This document shows positions 1 through 8,550 of a stretch of 47,603 nucleotides of DNA, piece by piece. The notes under the pieces are model-generated. The model made no database searches and was not told the origin of the DNA. It saw nothing but the letters and a program-made list of their open reading frames with translations. Every line of letters starts with the position of its first letter. Position 1 is the first letter of the stretch. Location: the NCBI GenBank assembly GCA_012523185.1, contig JAAYIY010000035.1, forward strand, positions 1 through 47,603, read 5' to 3'. Both the position numbers and the translations under genes were made by a program. Source of the stretch: Clostridiales bacterium. GTDB lineage: Bacteria > Bacillota > Clostridia > Oscillospirales > Acutalibacteraceae.

Positions 1-255
1 CGTTCAGGATTGCTTGAGGCGGAGCGGGAAAAGCAGGATTCCGCCATTGCGGGCGAGCGCAGGGCGCAAGTCGGGACAGGCGACAGAAGCGAGCGCATAC
101 GCACCTACAATTACCCGCAGGGGCGTGTCAGCGACCACAGGATAGGTCTGACTCTTTACAGGATAGAAGCGATTTTAAACGGCGATTTAGACGAGCTGAT
201 AGATGCGCTCATCACAGCCGACACAGCCGAGAAGCTCAAGGCGCAAGACGCGTGA
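1..255 (+). CDS. prfA: Peptide chain release factor 1, C-terminal fragment
   Basis: This is the last 84 residues of RF1, which reads UAA and UAG stop codons and triggers peptide release. The frame is open from base 1, so the gene begins before the window. The segment [20 protein letters not shown] is the conserved block after the GGQ loop of class I release factors, and the ending, rich in acidic and Leu residues, fits the RF1 C-terminus. GGQ and the anticodon-like PXT motif lie outside the window. RF2 is less likely because the [15 protein letters not shown] wording is typical of RF1. Confidence 0.93.
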   Translation, partial: RSGLLEAEREKQDSAIAGERRAQVGTGDRSERIRTYNYPQGRVSDHRIGLTLYRIEAILNGDLDELIDALITADTAEKLKAQDA

Positions 256-274
256 CCGACAGTCCGGGCGTTGC

Positions 275-316
275 CGCGTGAAATCCAAAAACTAAAAACT
301 CGCGTGAAATCCAAAA
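275..316 (+). repeat. 16-bp direct repeat in prfA-galM gap
   Basis: CGCGTGAAATCCAAAA occurs at 275-290 and again at 301-316, a 26-bp period, in the short gap before the mutarotase ribosome binding site. It looks like a local duplication. No function is visible. Confidence 0.7.
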
Positions 317-334
317 GCTAAGGAGGGCGCTTTC

Positions 335-1378
335 ATGGGCATAGAAAAAAGTCTTTTCGGCGTTTCAAGTTGCGGCAGGGAAGTTTTTGTTTACAAAATA
401 AAAGGCCGTGAAGGTTTCTCGGCACAGATTTTAACATACGGCGGCGCTCTGCGTTCGCTTTCGGTTCGCGGCAAAGACGGCACTGTAAGGGATGTCGTCC
501 TCGGCTTTGACGACTTGGCAGGATATGAGAGATGTTCGTCATACCACGGTCAGCTTGTGGGCAGATATGCCAACAGGATTGCCGGCGGCACTTTCACAAT
601 AAACGGCAAAAAGATAAATGTCACAAAAAACGAAAACAACGAGACATGCCTCCACGGCGGCGGCGAGCTGTCGCGCGCCGTTTGGGACGCCGAGACTGAC
701 GGCGGCAGGACCTTGCGTCTCACTTATAAGGGTGCCGACAAAACAGAAGGTTTTCCCGGCGAGTTTTCGGCAGAAGTCATTTATTCCCTCACGGACGACA
801 ACGAGTTGATAATAGATTACGGCGCCGTATGCACACAGGACAGTGTCATAAACCTCACAAACCACGCCTATTTTAATCTTGCGGGCTTTGACGGCGGCGA
901 CGTGCTTGACCATGAGCTTATGATAGACGCGGACAAATACACTCCGACTGACAAAAAAAATATCCCGACAGGCGAAAAAAGGTTCGTCGGTCAGACGGCG
1001 TTTGACTTCAGAAAGCCAAAGCCCTTAGGGCTTGACATTGGCGGCGGCGACGAGCAGCTTCTTAATTGCGGCGGCTACGACCACAATTTTTGCCTGAACG
1101 AGCGACCCGCGGGCGCTCCCGCCGCACATGCCGTTTGTCCGCGGACAGGCATAAAGATGGAGATGTTTACAGATATGCCCGGCGTCCAGCTTTATACGGG
1201 CAACTTTCTTAACGGCGAAAGGGGCAAGGGCGGCGCAGCCATGGAAAGACATTCCGGCTTTTGCCTGGAAACGCAGTTTTACCCCGACACGCCGAACAAG
1301 CCGAATTTCCCGCAATGTGTGTTTTTAAGCGGCGAAAGATTTGTCTCACGCACATCATTTAAGTTTTCCGCAGGCTAA
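335..1378 (+). CDS. galM: Aldose 1-epimerase (galactose mutarotase)
   Basis: Predicted cytosolic mutarotase of 347 aa that interconverts the alpha and beta anomers of aldoses such as galactose or glucose. Family landmarks are the early GGALRSL strand, HGQLVGRYANRI, the catalytic-His region TNHAYFNLAG, and the C-terminal ETQFYPDTPNKPNF block holding the catalytic Glu. The length matches bacterial GalM. The ATG follows AAGGAGG at a good distance. The next gene starts 17 bp after the stop behind its own GGAGG, so this is the first gene of a sugar cassette with the ThuA-like and Gfo/Idh genes. The true sugar substrate is unknown. Confidence 0.93.
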   Translation: MGIEKSLFGVSSCGREVFVYKIKGREGFSAQILTYGGALRSLSVRGKDGTVRDVVLGFDDLAGYERCSSYHGQLVGRYANRIAGGTFTINGKKINVTKNENNETCLHGGGELSRAVWDAETDGGRTLRLTYKGADKTEGFPGEFSAEVIYSLTDDNELIIDYGAVCTQDSVINLTNHAYFNLAGFDGGDVLDHELMIDADKYTPTDKKNIPTGEKRFVGQTAFDFRKPKPLGLDIGGGDEQLLNCGGYDHNFCLNERPAGAPAAHAVCPRTGIKMEMFTDMPGVQLYTGNFLNGERGKGGAAMERHSGFCLETQFYPDTPNKPNFPQCVFLSGERFVSRTSFKFSAG

Positions 1379-1395
1379 AATAAGGAGGTTTAAAA

Positions 1396-2118
1396 ATGAA
1401 AAAAGCTCTTATCTTCAGGGGAGGATGGGAAGGGCACGAGCCGCTTCTTGTCTCTGAAAGGTTTGCCGAAGTTTTGCGCAAAGAGGGATTCGATGTTGAT
1501 GTCCGCGACGACCAAGACGTGCTCGGCGACATTGATTATCTGATGGAGCAAGACCTCATCGTTCCCTGCTGGACGGGCGGTGAAATCAAAGGCGAACATT
1601 CAAAAAATGTCGCGAAAGCGGTGGCCTCGGGAGTCGGGCTGGCAGGCTGCCACGGCGGCATGTGCGACGCGTTCAGAAACGACACCGAATGGCAGTTTAT
1701 GACGGGCGGCCAATGGGTGAGCCATCCCGGCGGCGACGGTGTGGATTACATCGTCAATGTCGTCCGTTCCTCAAGCCCCATCGTCGAGGGCATAGAGGAT
1801 TTTTCAGTTTGCAGCGAGCAATATTATCTTCATGTGGACCCTGCCGTCGAGGTGCTTGCCACGACGCGTTTCCCTGTCGTAAACTATTATCACATCTCAA
1901 ACAAGCCGGTGGATATGCCCGTCGTGTGGACAAAATATTGGGGCAACGGGCGTGTGTTTTATTCGTCACTCGGACATCAGGACAGCGTCTTTGACAAGTC
2001 GCCGCGCGCGCAGGAATTAATGCGCCGCGGGATGCTTTGGGCGGCCGAGGGTAAGGAATATGCCTTAAATCACGGTTTGACAACAGAAAGATTTGAAAAC
2101 ACCGCGAAAATGTATTAA
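1396..2118 (+). CDS. ThuA-like domain protein
   Basis: A 240-aa protein of the ThuA/trehalose-utilisation fold, a glutamine-amidotransferase-like alpha/beta domain common in sugar catabolic clusters. Visible features are the start MKKALIFRGGWEGHEP, the central GLAGCHGGMCDAF turn (the nucleophile-elbow region of this superfamily), and the C-terminal VVWTKYWGNGRVFYSSLGH, which is very typical of ThuA. No signal peptide is seen. It lies between a mutarotase and a Gfo/Idh/MocA dehydrogenase with short gaps, each gene having its own GGAGG-type site, so co-transcription and a role in processing an oxidised sugar are inferred. The family's biochemical role is poorly known. Confidence 0.85.
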   Translation: MKKALIFRGGWEGHEPLLVSERFAEVLRKEGFDVDVRDDQDVLGDIDYLMEQDLIVPCWTGGEIKGEHSKNVAKAVASGVGLAGCHGGMCDAFRNDTEWQFMTGGQWVSHPGGDGVDYIVNVVRSSSPIVEGIEDFSVCSEQYYLHVDPAVEVLATTRFPVVNYYHISNKPVDMPVVWTKYWGNGRVFYSSLGHQDSVFDKSPRAQELMRRGMLWAAEGKEYALNHGLTTERFENTAKMY

Positions 2119-2140
2119 AAATCTTAGGAAGTGATTTACA

Positions 2141-3241
2141 GTGAAAAAAATCGGTTTTGTAGGCGTCGGCGACATAAGCGGCATTTACCTTAAAAACATA
2201 ACGGAGACTTTCGGTGAAATAAGCATTGCCGGCATATGCGATCTTGTTCGCGAAAAGGCGGAGCGGGCGGCAAAAAAATATAATATCAAAAAAATATACA
2301 ACGATATGCATGAGCTGTTCGCCGATCCCGAAGTGGATATAGTTCTAAATATCACAAGGCCTTATGAGCATTTCGGCGTTTCAAAGGCGGCGCTTGAGGC
2401 AGGCAAAAACGTATACTCCGAAAAGCCGCTTGCCGCAACTCTTGAGGAAGGCAGAATCCTCAAAAAGATTGCGGACGAAAAGGGTCTGCTGCTCGGCGGC
2501 GCGCCCGACACATTCCTCGGCGCGGGAATCCAGACTTGCCGCAAGCTGATAGACGACGGCTTTATCGGTTCGCCTGTCGGCGCGGCGGCTTTCATGATTT
2601 GCCGCGGGCACGAGAGCTGGCATCCCGACCCTGAGTTTTATTACAAGCACGGCGGCGGCCCGATGTTCGACATGGGTCCTTATTATCTGACGGCGCTCAT
2701 CAATCTCATGGGGCCTGTCGGCGCCGTAATGGGAATGTCAAAAATATCATATCCTGAACGCCTGATAACGAGCGAGCGTCTAAACGGAACGTCAATAACG
2801 GTTGAGGTTCCGACATATATCACGGGAATTCTTCAGTTTAAAAGCGGCGCTGTCGGCACGATTTTTACAACCTTTGACGTTAAGCACACGCAGGGCGCCC
2901 GCCTTGAGGTTTACGGCTCAAAAGGCACTTTAAGCGTGCCCGATCCCAACGGCTTCGGCGGTCCCGTCAGTCTGCTGCGCCTTGAGGAAAAAGAATACAA
3001 AGAGATGCCTCTGTGCTTCGGATATTCCGACAACAGCCGCGCGCTCGGTCTTGCCGACATGGCAAAGGCGATGGAGTCAGGCAGAAGATTTCGCGCAAAC
3101 AGTCGTCAGACGCTGCATGTGCTTGAAATCATGAGCGCCATAGAGACATCCTCAAGAGAGGGCAGGCTTGTTGAAATCGAATCGGAATATGAGCCGGAAG
3201 CGCCGATGATAAGCCCCGACAGGCTCGGCTATCTTGACTGA
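2141..3241 (+). CDS. Gfo/Idh/MocA family oxidoreductase
   Basis: Predicted NAD(P)-dependent sugar or inositol-type dehydrogenase of 366 aa. The N-terminal Rossmann domain has a glycine loop near residues 7-13 (GVGDIS) and the family motif SEKPLAAT near residue 95, whose Lys is catalytic in the family. The substrate domain follows, with HGGGPMFDMGPYYL supplying the usual Asp and dimer-contact residues. It starts at GTG behind AGGAAG. The 3' end is odd: the last codons and the stop lie inside a 22-bp tandem duplication. The neighbours suggest oxidation of a sugar whose anomer is handled by the upstream mutarotase. Confidence 0.9.
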   Translation: MKKIGFVGVGDISGIYLKNITETFGEISIAGICDLVREKAERAAKKYNIKKIYNDMHELFADPEVDIVLNITRPYEHFGVSKAALEAGKNVYSEKPLAATLEEGRILKKIADEKGLLLGGAPDTFLGAGIQTCRKLIDDGFIGSPVGAAAFMICRGHESWHPDPEFYYKHGGGPMFDMGPYYLTALINLMGPVGAVMGMSKISYPERLITSERLNGTSITVEVPTYITGILQFKSGAVGTIFTTFDVKHTQGARLEVYGSKGTLSVPDPNGFGGPVSLLRLEEKEYKEMPLCFGYSDNSRALGLADMAKAMESGRRFRANSRQTLHVLEIMSAIETSSREGRLVEIESEYEPEAPMISPDRLGYLD

Positions 3242-3261
3242 CAGGCTCGGCTATCTTGACT
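3218..3261 (+). repeat. 22-bp tandem duplication across a stop codon
   Basis: GACAGGCTCGGCTATCTTGA plus CT is present twice head to tail (3218-3239 and 3240-3261), and the first eight bases start a third time. The first copy encodes the last codons of the oxidoreductase and its stop begins at the junction, so the second copy is untranslated. The copies are identical, which suggests recent slippage. Confidence 0.9.
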
Positions 3262-3308
3262 GACAGGCGCGCCGCAACTTTTCCGCTTATTAAGGAGGCT
3301 ATTCCATA

Positions 3309-4016
3309 ATGCCGCTCATCACCTGCAAAAACGCGTCCTTCGGATACGAGGGGAGCGTGGTTCTGTCAGATGTAAATTTTAATGTCAATTCAGGCGACTA
3401 CCTTTGCATTGTCGGCGAAAACGGTTCCGGCAAAAGCACATTGGTAAAGGGAATGCTCGGGCTTAAAACGCCTGTCGCCGGCACTGTCAAAACAGGCGGC
3501 GGCTTGATGCCCGACGAGATAGGATATCTCCCGCAGCAGACGGCGGCTCAAAAGAATTTCCCGGCAAGCGTCTTTGAAGTCGTCTTGTCAGGCAGGCTGA
3601 ACAGCAGCAAAAGGCGCCCGTTTTACTCAAAGGAGGACAGGCGCTCGGCTCTTGAAAACCTTGAGGCAATGGGAATGCCCGAATATAAGGACCGCTGCTA
3701 TCATGAGCTTTCCGGCGGTCAGCAGCAGCGTGTGCTGCTTGCCAGGGCGCTTTGCGCGACAAAAAAGCTGCTTTTGCTCGACGAGCCTGTCACAGGGCTT
3801 GACCCGCTTGCGGCAAACGAGCTTTACAGGCTTGTGCGCGGCATAAACAGCGAGCTTGGGATAACTGTCATTATGGTTTCGCACGACATACACGCCGCCG
3901 TTAAATACGCAAGCCACATACTCCACCTCGGAAATGTTCAGCTTTTTTTCGGGACGACAGAAGATTACCTTGCGGGCGAGCACGGCCGCCGTTTCATGGG
4001 CGGCGAGACTTTTTGA
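3309..4016 (+). CDS. ABC transporter ATP-binding protein, metal (ZnuC/MntB-like) family
   Basis: A 235-aa cytosolic ATPase subunit of an importer, closest by eye to the zinc/manganese family. Walker A is GENGSGKST near residue 37, followed by the Q-loop region IGYLPQQ, signature LSGGQQQR, Walker B LLLLDEP with D-loop GLD, and the switch His in SHD. The FPASVFEVVLSGR stretch is typical of ZnuC-like proteins. The ATG has AAGGAGG upstream. No membrane permease or solute-binding lipoprotein gene flanks it in the window, which is unusual because this family is normally encoded with both. The partner must be elsewhere or lost. Confidence 0.88.
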   Translation: MPLITCKNASFGYEGSVVLSDVNFNVNSGDYLCIVGENGSGKSTLVKGMLGLKTPVAGTVKTGGGLMPDEIGYLPQQTAAQKNFPASVFEVVLSGRLNSSKRRPFYSKEDRRSALENLEAMGMPEYKDRCYHELSGGQQQRVLLARALCATKKLLLLDEPVTGLDPLAANELYRLVRGINSELGITVIMVSHDIHAAVKYASHILHLGNVQLFFGTTEDYLAGEHGRRFMGGETF

Positions 4017-4171
4017 TTCGGCTTTATTCTAAGGTTTCAGCATTTTTAACGCGGCGGAATTTGCCGAAAGACACCGCGGCGGCGGACAGCGCGGCAAGCT
4101 GAAGAACGCTGATTTTATTAAATCGGAGACGGAGCTTTTTGACACCGTCTTGTCACAAAGGAGGGAAGCTT

Positions 4172-5452
4172 ATGGGCGCGGCCGCAAAGCAGACGACATG
4201 GCTTAAGCTTGACAACGCGGGAAAGATATTTCCCGGTCAAAACACATCAAAATGGTCAAACATTTTCAGAATCACGGCAGTGTTAAAAGAGGCCGTCGAT
4301 CCGAAAATACTTGAGCGGGCGCTGCGCGGCACGCTTCCCCGCTTTCCCTGTTTTGATGTTCGCATAAGGCGCGGTTTTTTCTGGTATTATTTTGAAAAAA
4401 ATCCGAACATCGCGCCGCCTGTTATGCCTGACATAAAAAACCCTTGTTACCGCGTCAACTTCCGTGAAAACGACGGGTTTCTTTTCAGAGTTTATTACCG
4501 CGAAAACAGAATCTCGATAGACTTTTACCACGCTTTGTCAGACGCTTACGGAGCCTCCCGCCTGCTTTCCACAATCACGGCGCAATACCTGCGCCTTTGC
4601 GGCAACCACATTCCGGCGGGCGGGAGCGTTCTGTCCGTTGACGAGCCCGCCTCTCCGGACGAGCTTGAGGACGCTTACCGCAGATACGCAAATTCAAAGG
4701 GAAAACGAAAGCGCGGCGACGGACTTGTTTACCACACAGGCGGCACAAGGATGCCTCCCCACACGATGAACATCACGACAGGCTTTATGCCGATCGATAA
4801 GATAAAGAGCAAGGCGGCCGAGCACGGCGTTTCCGTGACAGAGTTCCTTGCGGCCGCGCTCCTGTACGTTCACTACGAAAAACAAAAAAACGAACGGCGC
4901 AGACAAAAGCCGATTGTCGTCCAGATACCGGTCAACCTAAGGAATGTATTTCCTTCGGAGACTTTGCGAAATTTTTCACTGTGGTATTCAGTCGGCATAG
5001 ATCCCAAGATGGGCGAATACACGTTTGACGACGTATTGCGGCAGGTTTCGCTCTCTTTAAGGCTTTCTCACAATGAAAAGAACCTTAACGCGATGATAAC
5101 AGCCAACATGAAGATTGAAAGCAATCCCGCCATGAGGCTTTTGCCGCTGTTTGTCAAAGACCCGATTATCGCGCTGACATTTGCTGTTTCGCGCGAGCTG
5201 ACATCCACGGCCGTTGTCTCGAATTTGGGGATAATAAAGGTGCCCTCGGAGATGGAGCGGTTAGTTGACAAGTTTATTCTTGTAAACTGCCCCGGCGTCA
5301 GAAACGGCGGGCGCTGCGCTGTCGTCAGCTTTAAAGACACGCTTGCGGCGACTTTTTCAAACATATTTGCCGAAAGCGATATCGAGCGCGAATTTTTCAG
5401 AATGTTTGTCAAAATGGGCATACCCGTTAAAATTGAAAGCAACAGGGCATGA
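4172..5452 (+). CDS. Condensation-fold acyltransferase (alcohol acetyltransferase-like)
   Basis: A 426-aa protein resembling the CoA-dependent acyltransferase / condensation-domain superfamily. The active-site HxxxD is seen as H120 and D124 in YHALSDAYG (the family form is HHxxxDG), and a second conserved block around VPVNLRNVFPSETLRNF matches the usual bridging region. The opening WLKLDNAGKIFPG recurs in clostridial members of this group. A longer start at TTG 4139 is possible, but ATG 4172 has GGAGG nine bases upstream. It is followed by a small membrane protein gene and then GH13. The acyl donor and acceptor are not predictable; a lipid- or glycan-modifying role is only a guess. Confidence 0.78.
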   Translation: MGAAAKQTTWLKLDNAGKIFPGQNTSKWSNIFRITAVLKEAVDPKILERALRGTLPRFPCFDVRIRRGFFWYYFEKNPNIAPPVMPDIKNPCYRVNFRENDGFLFRVYYRENRISIDFYHALSDAYGASRLLSTITAQYLRLCGNHIPAGGSVLSVDEPASPDELEDAYRRYANSKGKRKRGDGLVYHTGGTRMPPHTMNITTGFMPIDKIKSKAAEHGVSVTEFLAAALLYVHYEKQKNERRRQKPIVVQIPVNLRNVFPSETLRNFSLWYSVGIDPKMGEYTFDDVLRQVSLSLRLSHNEKNLNAMITANMKIESNPAMRLLPLFVKDPIIALTFAVSRELTSTAVVSNLGIIKVPSEMERLVDKFILVNCPGVRNGGRCAVVSFKDTLAATFSNIFAESDIEREFFRMFVKMGIPVKIESNRA

Positions 5453-5518
5453 GCGGCGGCTTTTCACGGCGCCTTGAAAAAAGACAACGCCGTATCTGCA
5501 ATATCGGAGGTGGCGCGC

Positions 5519-5719
5519 ATGATATTCAAACCGAATGATGAAAATAAGTTTGCATTTAAAAAATATTACTCCCGCGGGCAAAGGACATACCTGGAGCGTG
5601 TAAGGCGTCGGGCATTATTGCGGCGCGCGATTTTTCTCGCTTTGTTTGTTTTTGTCTTTTTTCTCGGTTTTTTTGTTATGTCTCTGCTGCTAAACATCTC
5701 GTCGCTCCCGCCCGCGTAA
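5519..5719 (+). CDS. Small single-pass membrane protein
   Basis: A 66-aa protein I do not recognise. A highly basic N-terminal half (many Arg/Lys up to residue 36) is followed by one very hydrophobic Phe-rich segment at about residues 37-60 and a short tail ending in PPA. The charge pattern predicts an inside-facing N-terminus. An in-frame TTG at 5474 would lengthen it by 15 residues, but ATG 5519 has a good GGAGG. It lies between the acyltransferase and the GH13 gene on the same strand with short gaps, so it may belong to the acyltransferase unit. Confidence 0.68.
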   Translation: MIFKPNDENKFAFKKYYSRGQRTYLERVRRRALLRRAIFLALFVFVFFLGFFVMSLLLNISSLPPA

Positions 5720-5754
5720 GCCGCGGCACAGAAAATAACTCCCACGGAGGAAAT

Positions 5755-7632
5755 ATGCACTACATCCCTTTTAATTCAAGAAAGACATACCACAAATCGC
5801 CGTTTGGCGCCGTCGGCTCCAACGAGGAAGTGACGTTCAGGATTGTCCTGCCGCGGGCGCTTCAATGCACGGCGGCGCGTCTCATGATTCGCCGTGACGA
5901 CATCGACAACGGCGTATGGAGCAGCCTCCCTCTCTCTTGGGAATGTATGGAGGGCTTCGGCGAGGAGTGGTGGAGCGTAACATATTCGCCGAAAGAGCCG
6001 GGGCTTTATTGGTATCGTTTTGAGTGCGACACGGTCAGGGGCGCCGCGGGCATAAATCACGTCGGCGGCGGTCTTGGTCAGATAACGAGCGGCGGCACAG
6101 ATTGGCAGCTCACAGTATACGGCAAAAACACGGACACTCCCGAATGGCTTAAGGGCGGCATCATTTATCAAATCTTTCCGGATCGGTTTTTTTCGTCCGG
6201 CAGCCCTAAAATCGGCGTACCGGACGACAGAGTGATGCGCGGCGACTGGGGCGGCGATCCCATGTGGGAGCCTGACTGCGAGGGCAGGATCACAAAATAT
6301 GATTATTTTGGCGGAGATCTTTTGGGGATTGAGCAAAAGCTGCCTTATCTCCACTCTCTCGGCGTCAACTGCATATACCTCAACCCAATTTTTGAGGCGC
6401 ATTCCAATCACCGCTATGATGTCGCCGACTTTTTGAAGATAGACCCTCTCCTCGGCACCGAAGACGATTTTAAAAGCCTTTGCTCCGCCGCGCGGGATTA
6501 CGGCATACGGGTGGTGCTGGACGGTGTTTTTAACCACACGGGCGCCGACAGCGTCTATTTTAACAAAGGCGGCAGATACGGCACGGGCGGAGCTTATAAT
6601 TCCATGAGTTCCGAATATTTCAGCTGGTACAAGTTCCTCAAATGGCCTGACGAATTTATAAGCTGGTGGGGCATAGACATATTGCCCGAGGTTAATGAGG
6701 AGGACGAGAGTTACCTCGACTTTATTGTCGGCAAGGGCGGAGTTATTGAAAAGTGGATGGATGCGGGAGCGTCCGGCTGGAGGATTGACGTCGCCGACGA
6801 GCTCCCCGACAAGCTGCTCGACAGTGTCTATGAAACAGTCAAGCGCAAGGACAGCAGTGCCTATGTCGTCGGCGAGGTTTGGGAGGACGCGTCAAACAAA
6901 TGCAGCTACGGGAAGCGGCGGCGCTATCTGCTGGGCGGTCAGCTTGACTCGGTGATGAATTATCCGTTCGCCGACGCCATACTTGGCTTTGTAAAGGACG
7001 GTTGTGCCGAAACTTTTATGGAAAAGGTTCTTTCCGTGCTTGAGCTTTATCCAAAGCAGGTCGTCGACACGCTTATGAACCACATCGGCACCCACGACAC
7101 CGTCAGGGCGATAACCCTTCTTGCGGGGGAGACAAAGCGCACCAATCCCAAAAAGAGAAGAGCCGATAAGCTGACGGCGGAGCGGCGTGAAAAGGGTGTC
7201 ACGCTGATGAAAGCCGCTTCAACACTTCAATACACTTTGCCCGGCGTGCCGTCCGTCTATTACGGAGACGAGGCGGGGCTTGAGGGAGGGGCGGATCCTT
7301 TTAACAGGTGCTGTTTCCCTTGGGGCGGTGAGGATTGCGAGCTGGTTCGGCGGTATGCGGAGCTTGGGCGAATACGGCGCGAAAACGATTGCTTTGCCGG
7401 CGGCGAGTTTGTCCCTGTTTCGGCGGCTCTCGGCTGCGTCGCCTACGCAAGGCTCAAGGACGGCAACGGCATAATTGTAATCGCAAACATGAACTGTCAC
7501 AGTATCGAATATTATCTGCCGCCTGAGTGGCACGGCGCTCAGCTTCTGCTCGGCGGCGATATCTGCGACGGCTCCGCCGTAAATATTGACGCTTTTTCAG
7601 CGGCAATTCTCAAGACAAAAGCAGCGATTTGA
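5755..7632 (+). CDS. Glycoside hydrolase family 13 (neopullulanase/cyclomaltodextrinase-like)
   Basis: A 625-aa cytosolic alpha-glucan hydrolase with no signal peptide. An N-terminal beta domain of about 120 residues, as in neopullulanases, precedes the TIM barrel that begins at GGIIYQIFPDRFF. All GH13 signatures are present: DGVFNH (region I), GWRIDVADEL with nucleophile D345, VGEVWED with acid/base E374, and NHIGTHDT with D448. A short C-terminal beta domain closes the protein. The likely substrates are maltodextrins, pullulan fragments or glycogen ends. The exact specificity cannot be read off. The ATG follows CGGAGGAA. The downstream LCP-like gene begins 35 bp after the stop. Confidence 0.93.
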   Translation: MHYIPFNSRKTYHKSPFGAVGSNEEVTFRIVLPRALQCTAARLMIRRDDIDNGVWSSLPLSWECMEGFGEEWWSVTYSPKEPGLYWYRFECDTVRGAAGINHVGGGLGQITSGGTDWQLTVYGKNTDTPEWLKGGIIYQIFPDRFFSSGSPKIGVPDDRVMRGDWGGDPMWEPDCEGRITKYDYFGGDLLGIEQKLPYLHSLGVNCIYLNPIFEAHSNHRYDVADFLKIDPLLGTEDDFKSLCSAARDYGIRVVLDGVFNHTGADSVYFNKGGRYGTGGAYNSMSSEYFSWYKFLKWPDEFISWWGIDILPEVNEEDESYLDFIVGKGGVIEKWMDAGASGWRIDVADELPDKLLDSVYETVKRKDSSAYVVGEVWEDASNKCSYGKRRRYLLGGQLDSVMNYPFADAILGFVKDGCAETFMEKVLSVLELYPKQVVDTLMNHIGTHDTVRAITLLAGETKRTNPKKRRADKLTAERREKGVTLMKAASTLQYTLPGVPSVYYGDEAGLEGGADPFNRCCFPWGGEDCELVRRYAELGRIRRENDCFAGGEFVPVSAALGCVAYARLKDGNGIIVIANMNCHSIEYYLPPEWHGAQLLLGGDICDGSAVNIDAFSAAILKTKAAI

Positions 7633-7667
7633 GCGCCGGGATGTAAAGGTGTAAAGGGATTAAAAAG

Positions 7668-8540
7668 ATGAAAAAAAAGTGTGAATTTTCACTGAAAACA
7701 GAAAAAGAAATGCAGCGTCAAAAGACAAAAAGGTTTTTTATAGGGTTCTTTTCTTTCCTGATTGTTTTTGCCTGCTTTTCAATGCTCTATTTTCTGATAT
7801 CATATGACTTTGACATTTCGTCGCTCATAAACGCGCGCGGCGACGAGGACACCACGGAATCAACGGAGGCGGCAAAAGGATATACGGCAAGCGCCGGTCC
7901 TTTGAGGTTTTTGCTTTTCTGCACCGACAGCGAGGCAAAGGAATTGCGTTTTGTTGTAATTGCCGGTATCGACATGGACAAAGAGGAGTTTGTCATTTGC
8001 TCACTGTCCGAAAACGAAAGAGTTTCTGTCGACGGCGCAAACGAAACCTTTCTCAAGCATTACATTGACGGCGGCGCGAAAAGGCTTGTGTCGGCGGTGG
8101 AGAAGTTCAACGGCATAAAGATAGACAGATATATAGCGGCCTCCGACAACGGCTTTAAAAAGGCGATAAATCATGCCGGTCAGTTTAAAATAACGATTGA
8201 CAAGCAAATAAACTTCCGCAAAGGCGACTTTTCAGTCATATTTGTCGAGGGGGAGCAGAAGCTGCGGGGCGACGACCTTTTAAAATATATGCGCTACTGC
8301 AAATATTTGGGCGACGACGGTCTTGACCTCCAGGCAGAGGCGATAGGAATGATGCTGACGCAATATATAAACGCCGACAACCTTGCAAAAAGCGACGCTC
8401 TCTTTTCGTCAATAATTAACAATGTCGAAAGCGACATAACAGTTTTGGATTTCAAGTCCGCTTTGCAGGCGCTCAATTTTATCGCGCAGACAGAATTTAA
8501 GACAGAGACGGTGGCTTATTTTAAATCCACAGTCGGCTGA
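7668..8540 (+). CDS. Membrane-anchored LCP-like protein (degenerate)
   Basis: A 290-aa protein with a basic N-terminus, one membrane segment at about residues 23-45 and an extracytoplasmic domain. The domain keeps the outline of LytR-CpsA-Psr ligases: KRLVSAVEKFNGIKIDRYI, GFKKAINHAGQFKITID and RGDDLLKYMRYCKY correspond to the family's GxxxTVxxVExxLGIxIDYY, GFxxLVDALGGVxV and LxGxxALxYVRxR. The expected phosphate-binding Arg/Asp residues (RSDT and the later DxxRxxRQ) are mostly replaced, for example GDDGLDLQAEA. It may therefore be a catalytically weakened paralogue. Its stop overlaps the ribosome-binding region of folP, so co-expression with the folate genes is likely. Confidence 0.7.
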   Translation: MKKKCEFSLKTEKEMQRQKTKRFFIGFFSFLIVFACFSMLYFLISYDFDISSLINARGDEDTTESTEAAKGYTASAGPLRFLLFCTDSEAKELRFVVIAGIDMDKEEFVICSLSENERVSVDGANETFLKHYIDGGAKRLVSAVEKFNGIKIDRYIAASDNGFKKAINHAGQFKITIDKQINFRKGDFSVIFVEGEQKLRGDDLLKYMRYCKYLGDDGLDLQAEAIGMMLTQYINADNLAKSDALFSSIINNVESDITVLDFKSALQALNFIAQTEFKTETVAYFKSTVG

Positions 8541-8550
8541 AGGAGATAAA

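Noticed and set aside
5776-6537. 253-aa - strand frame opposite the GH13 gene
   Set aside because: Shadow frame; the + strand carries all GH13 motifs.
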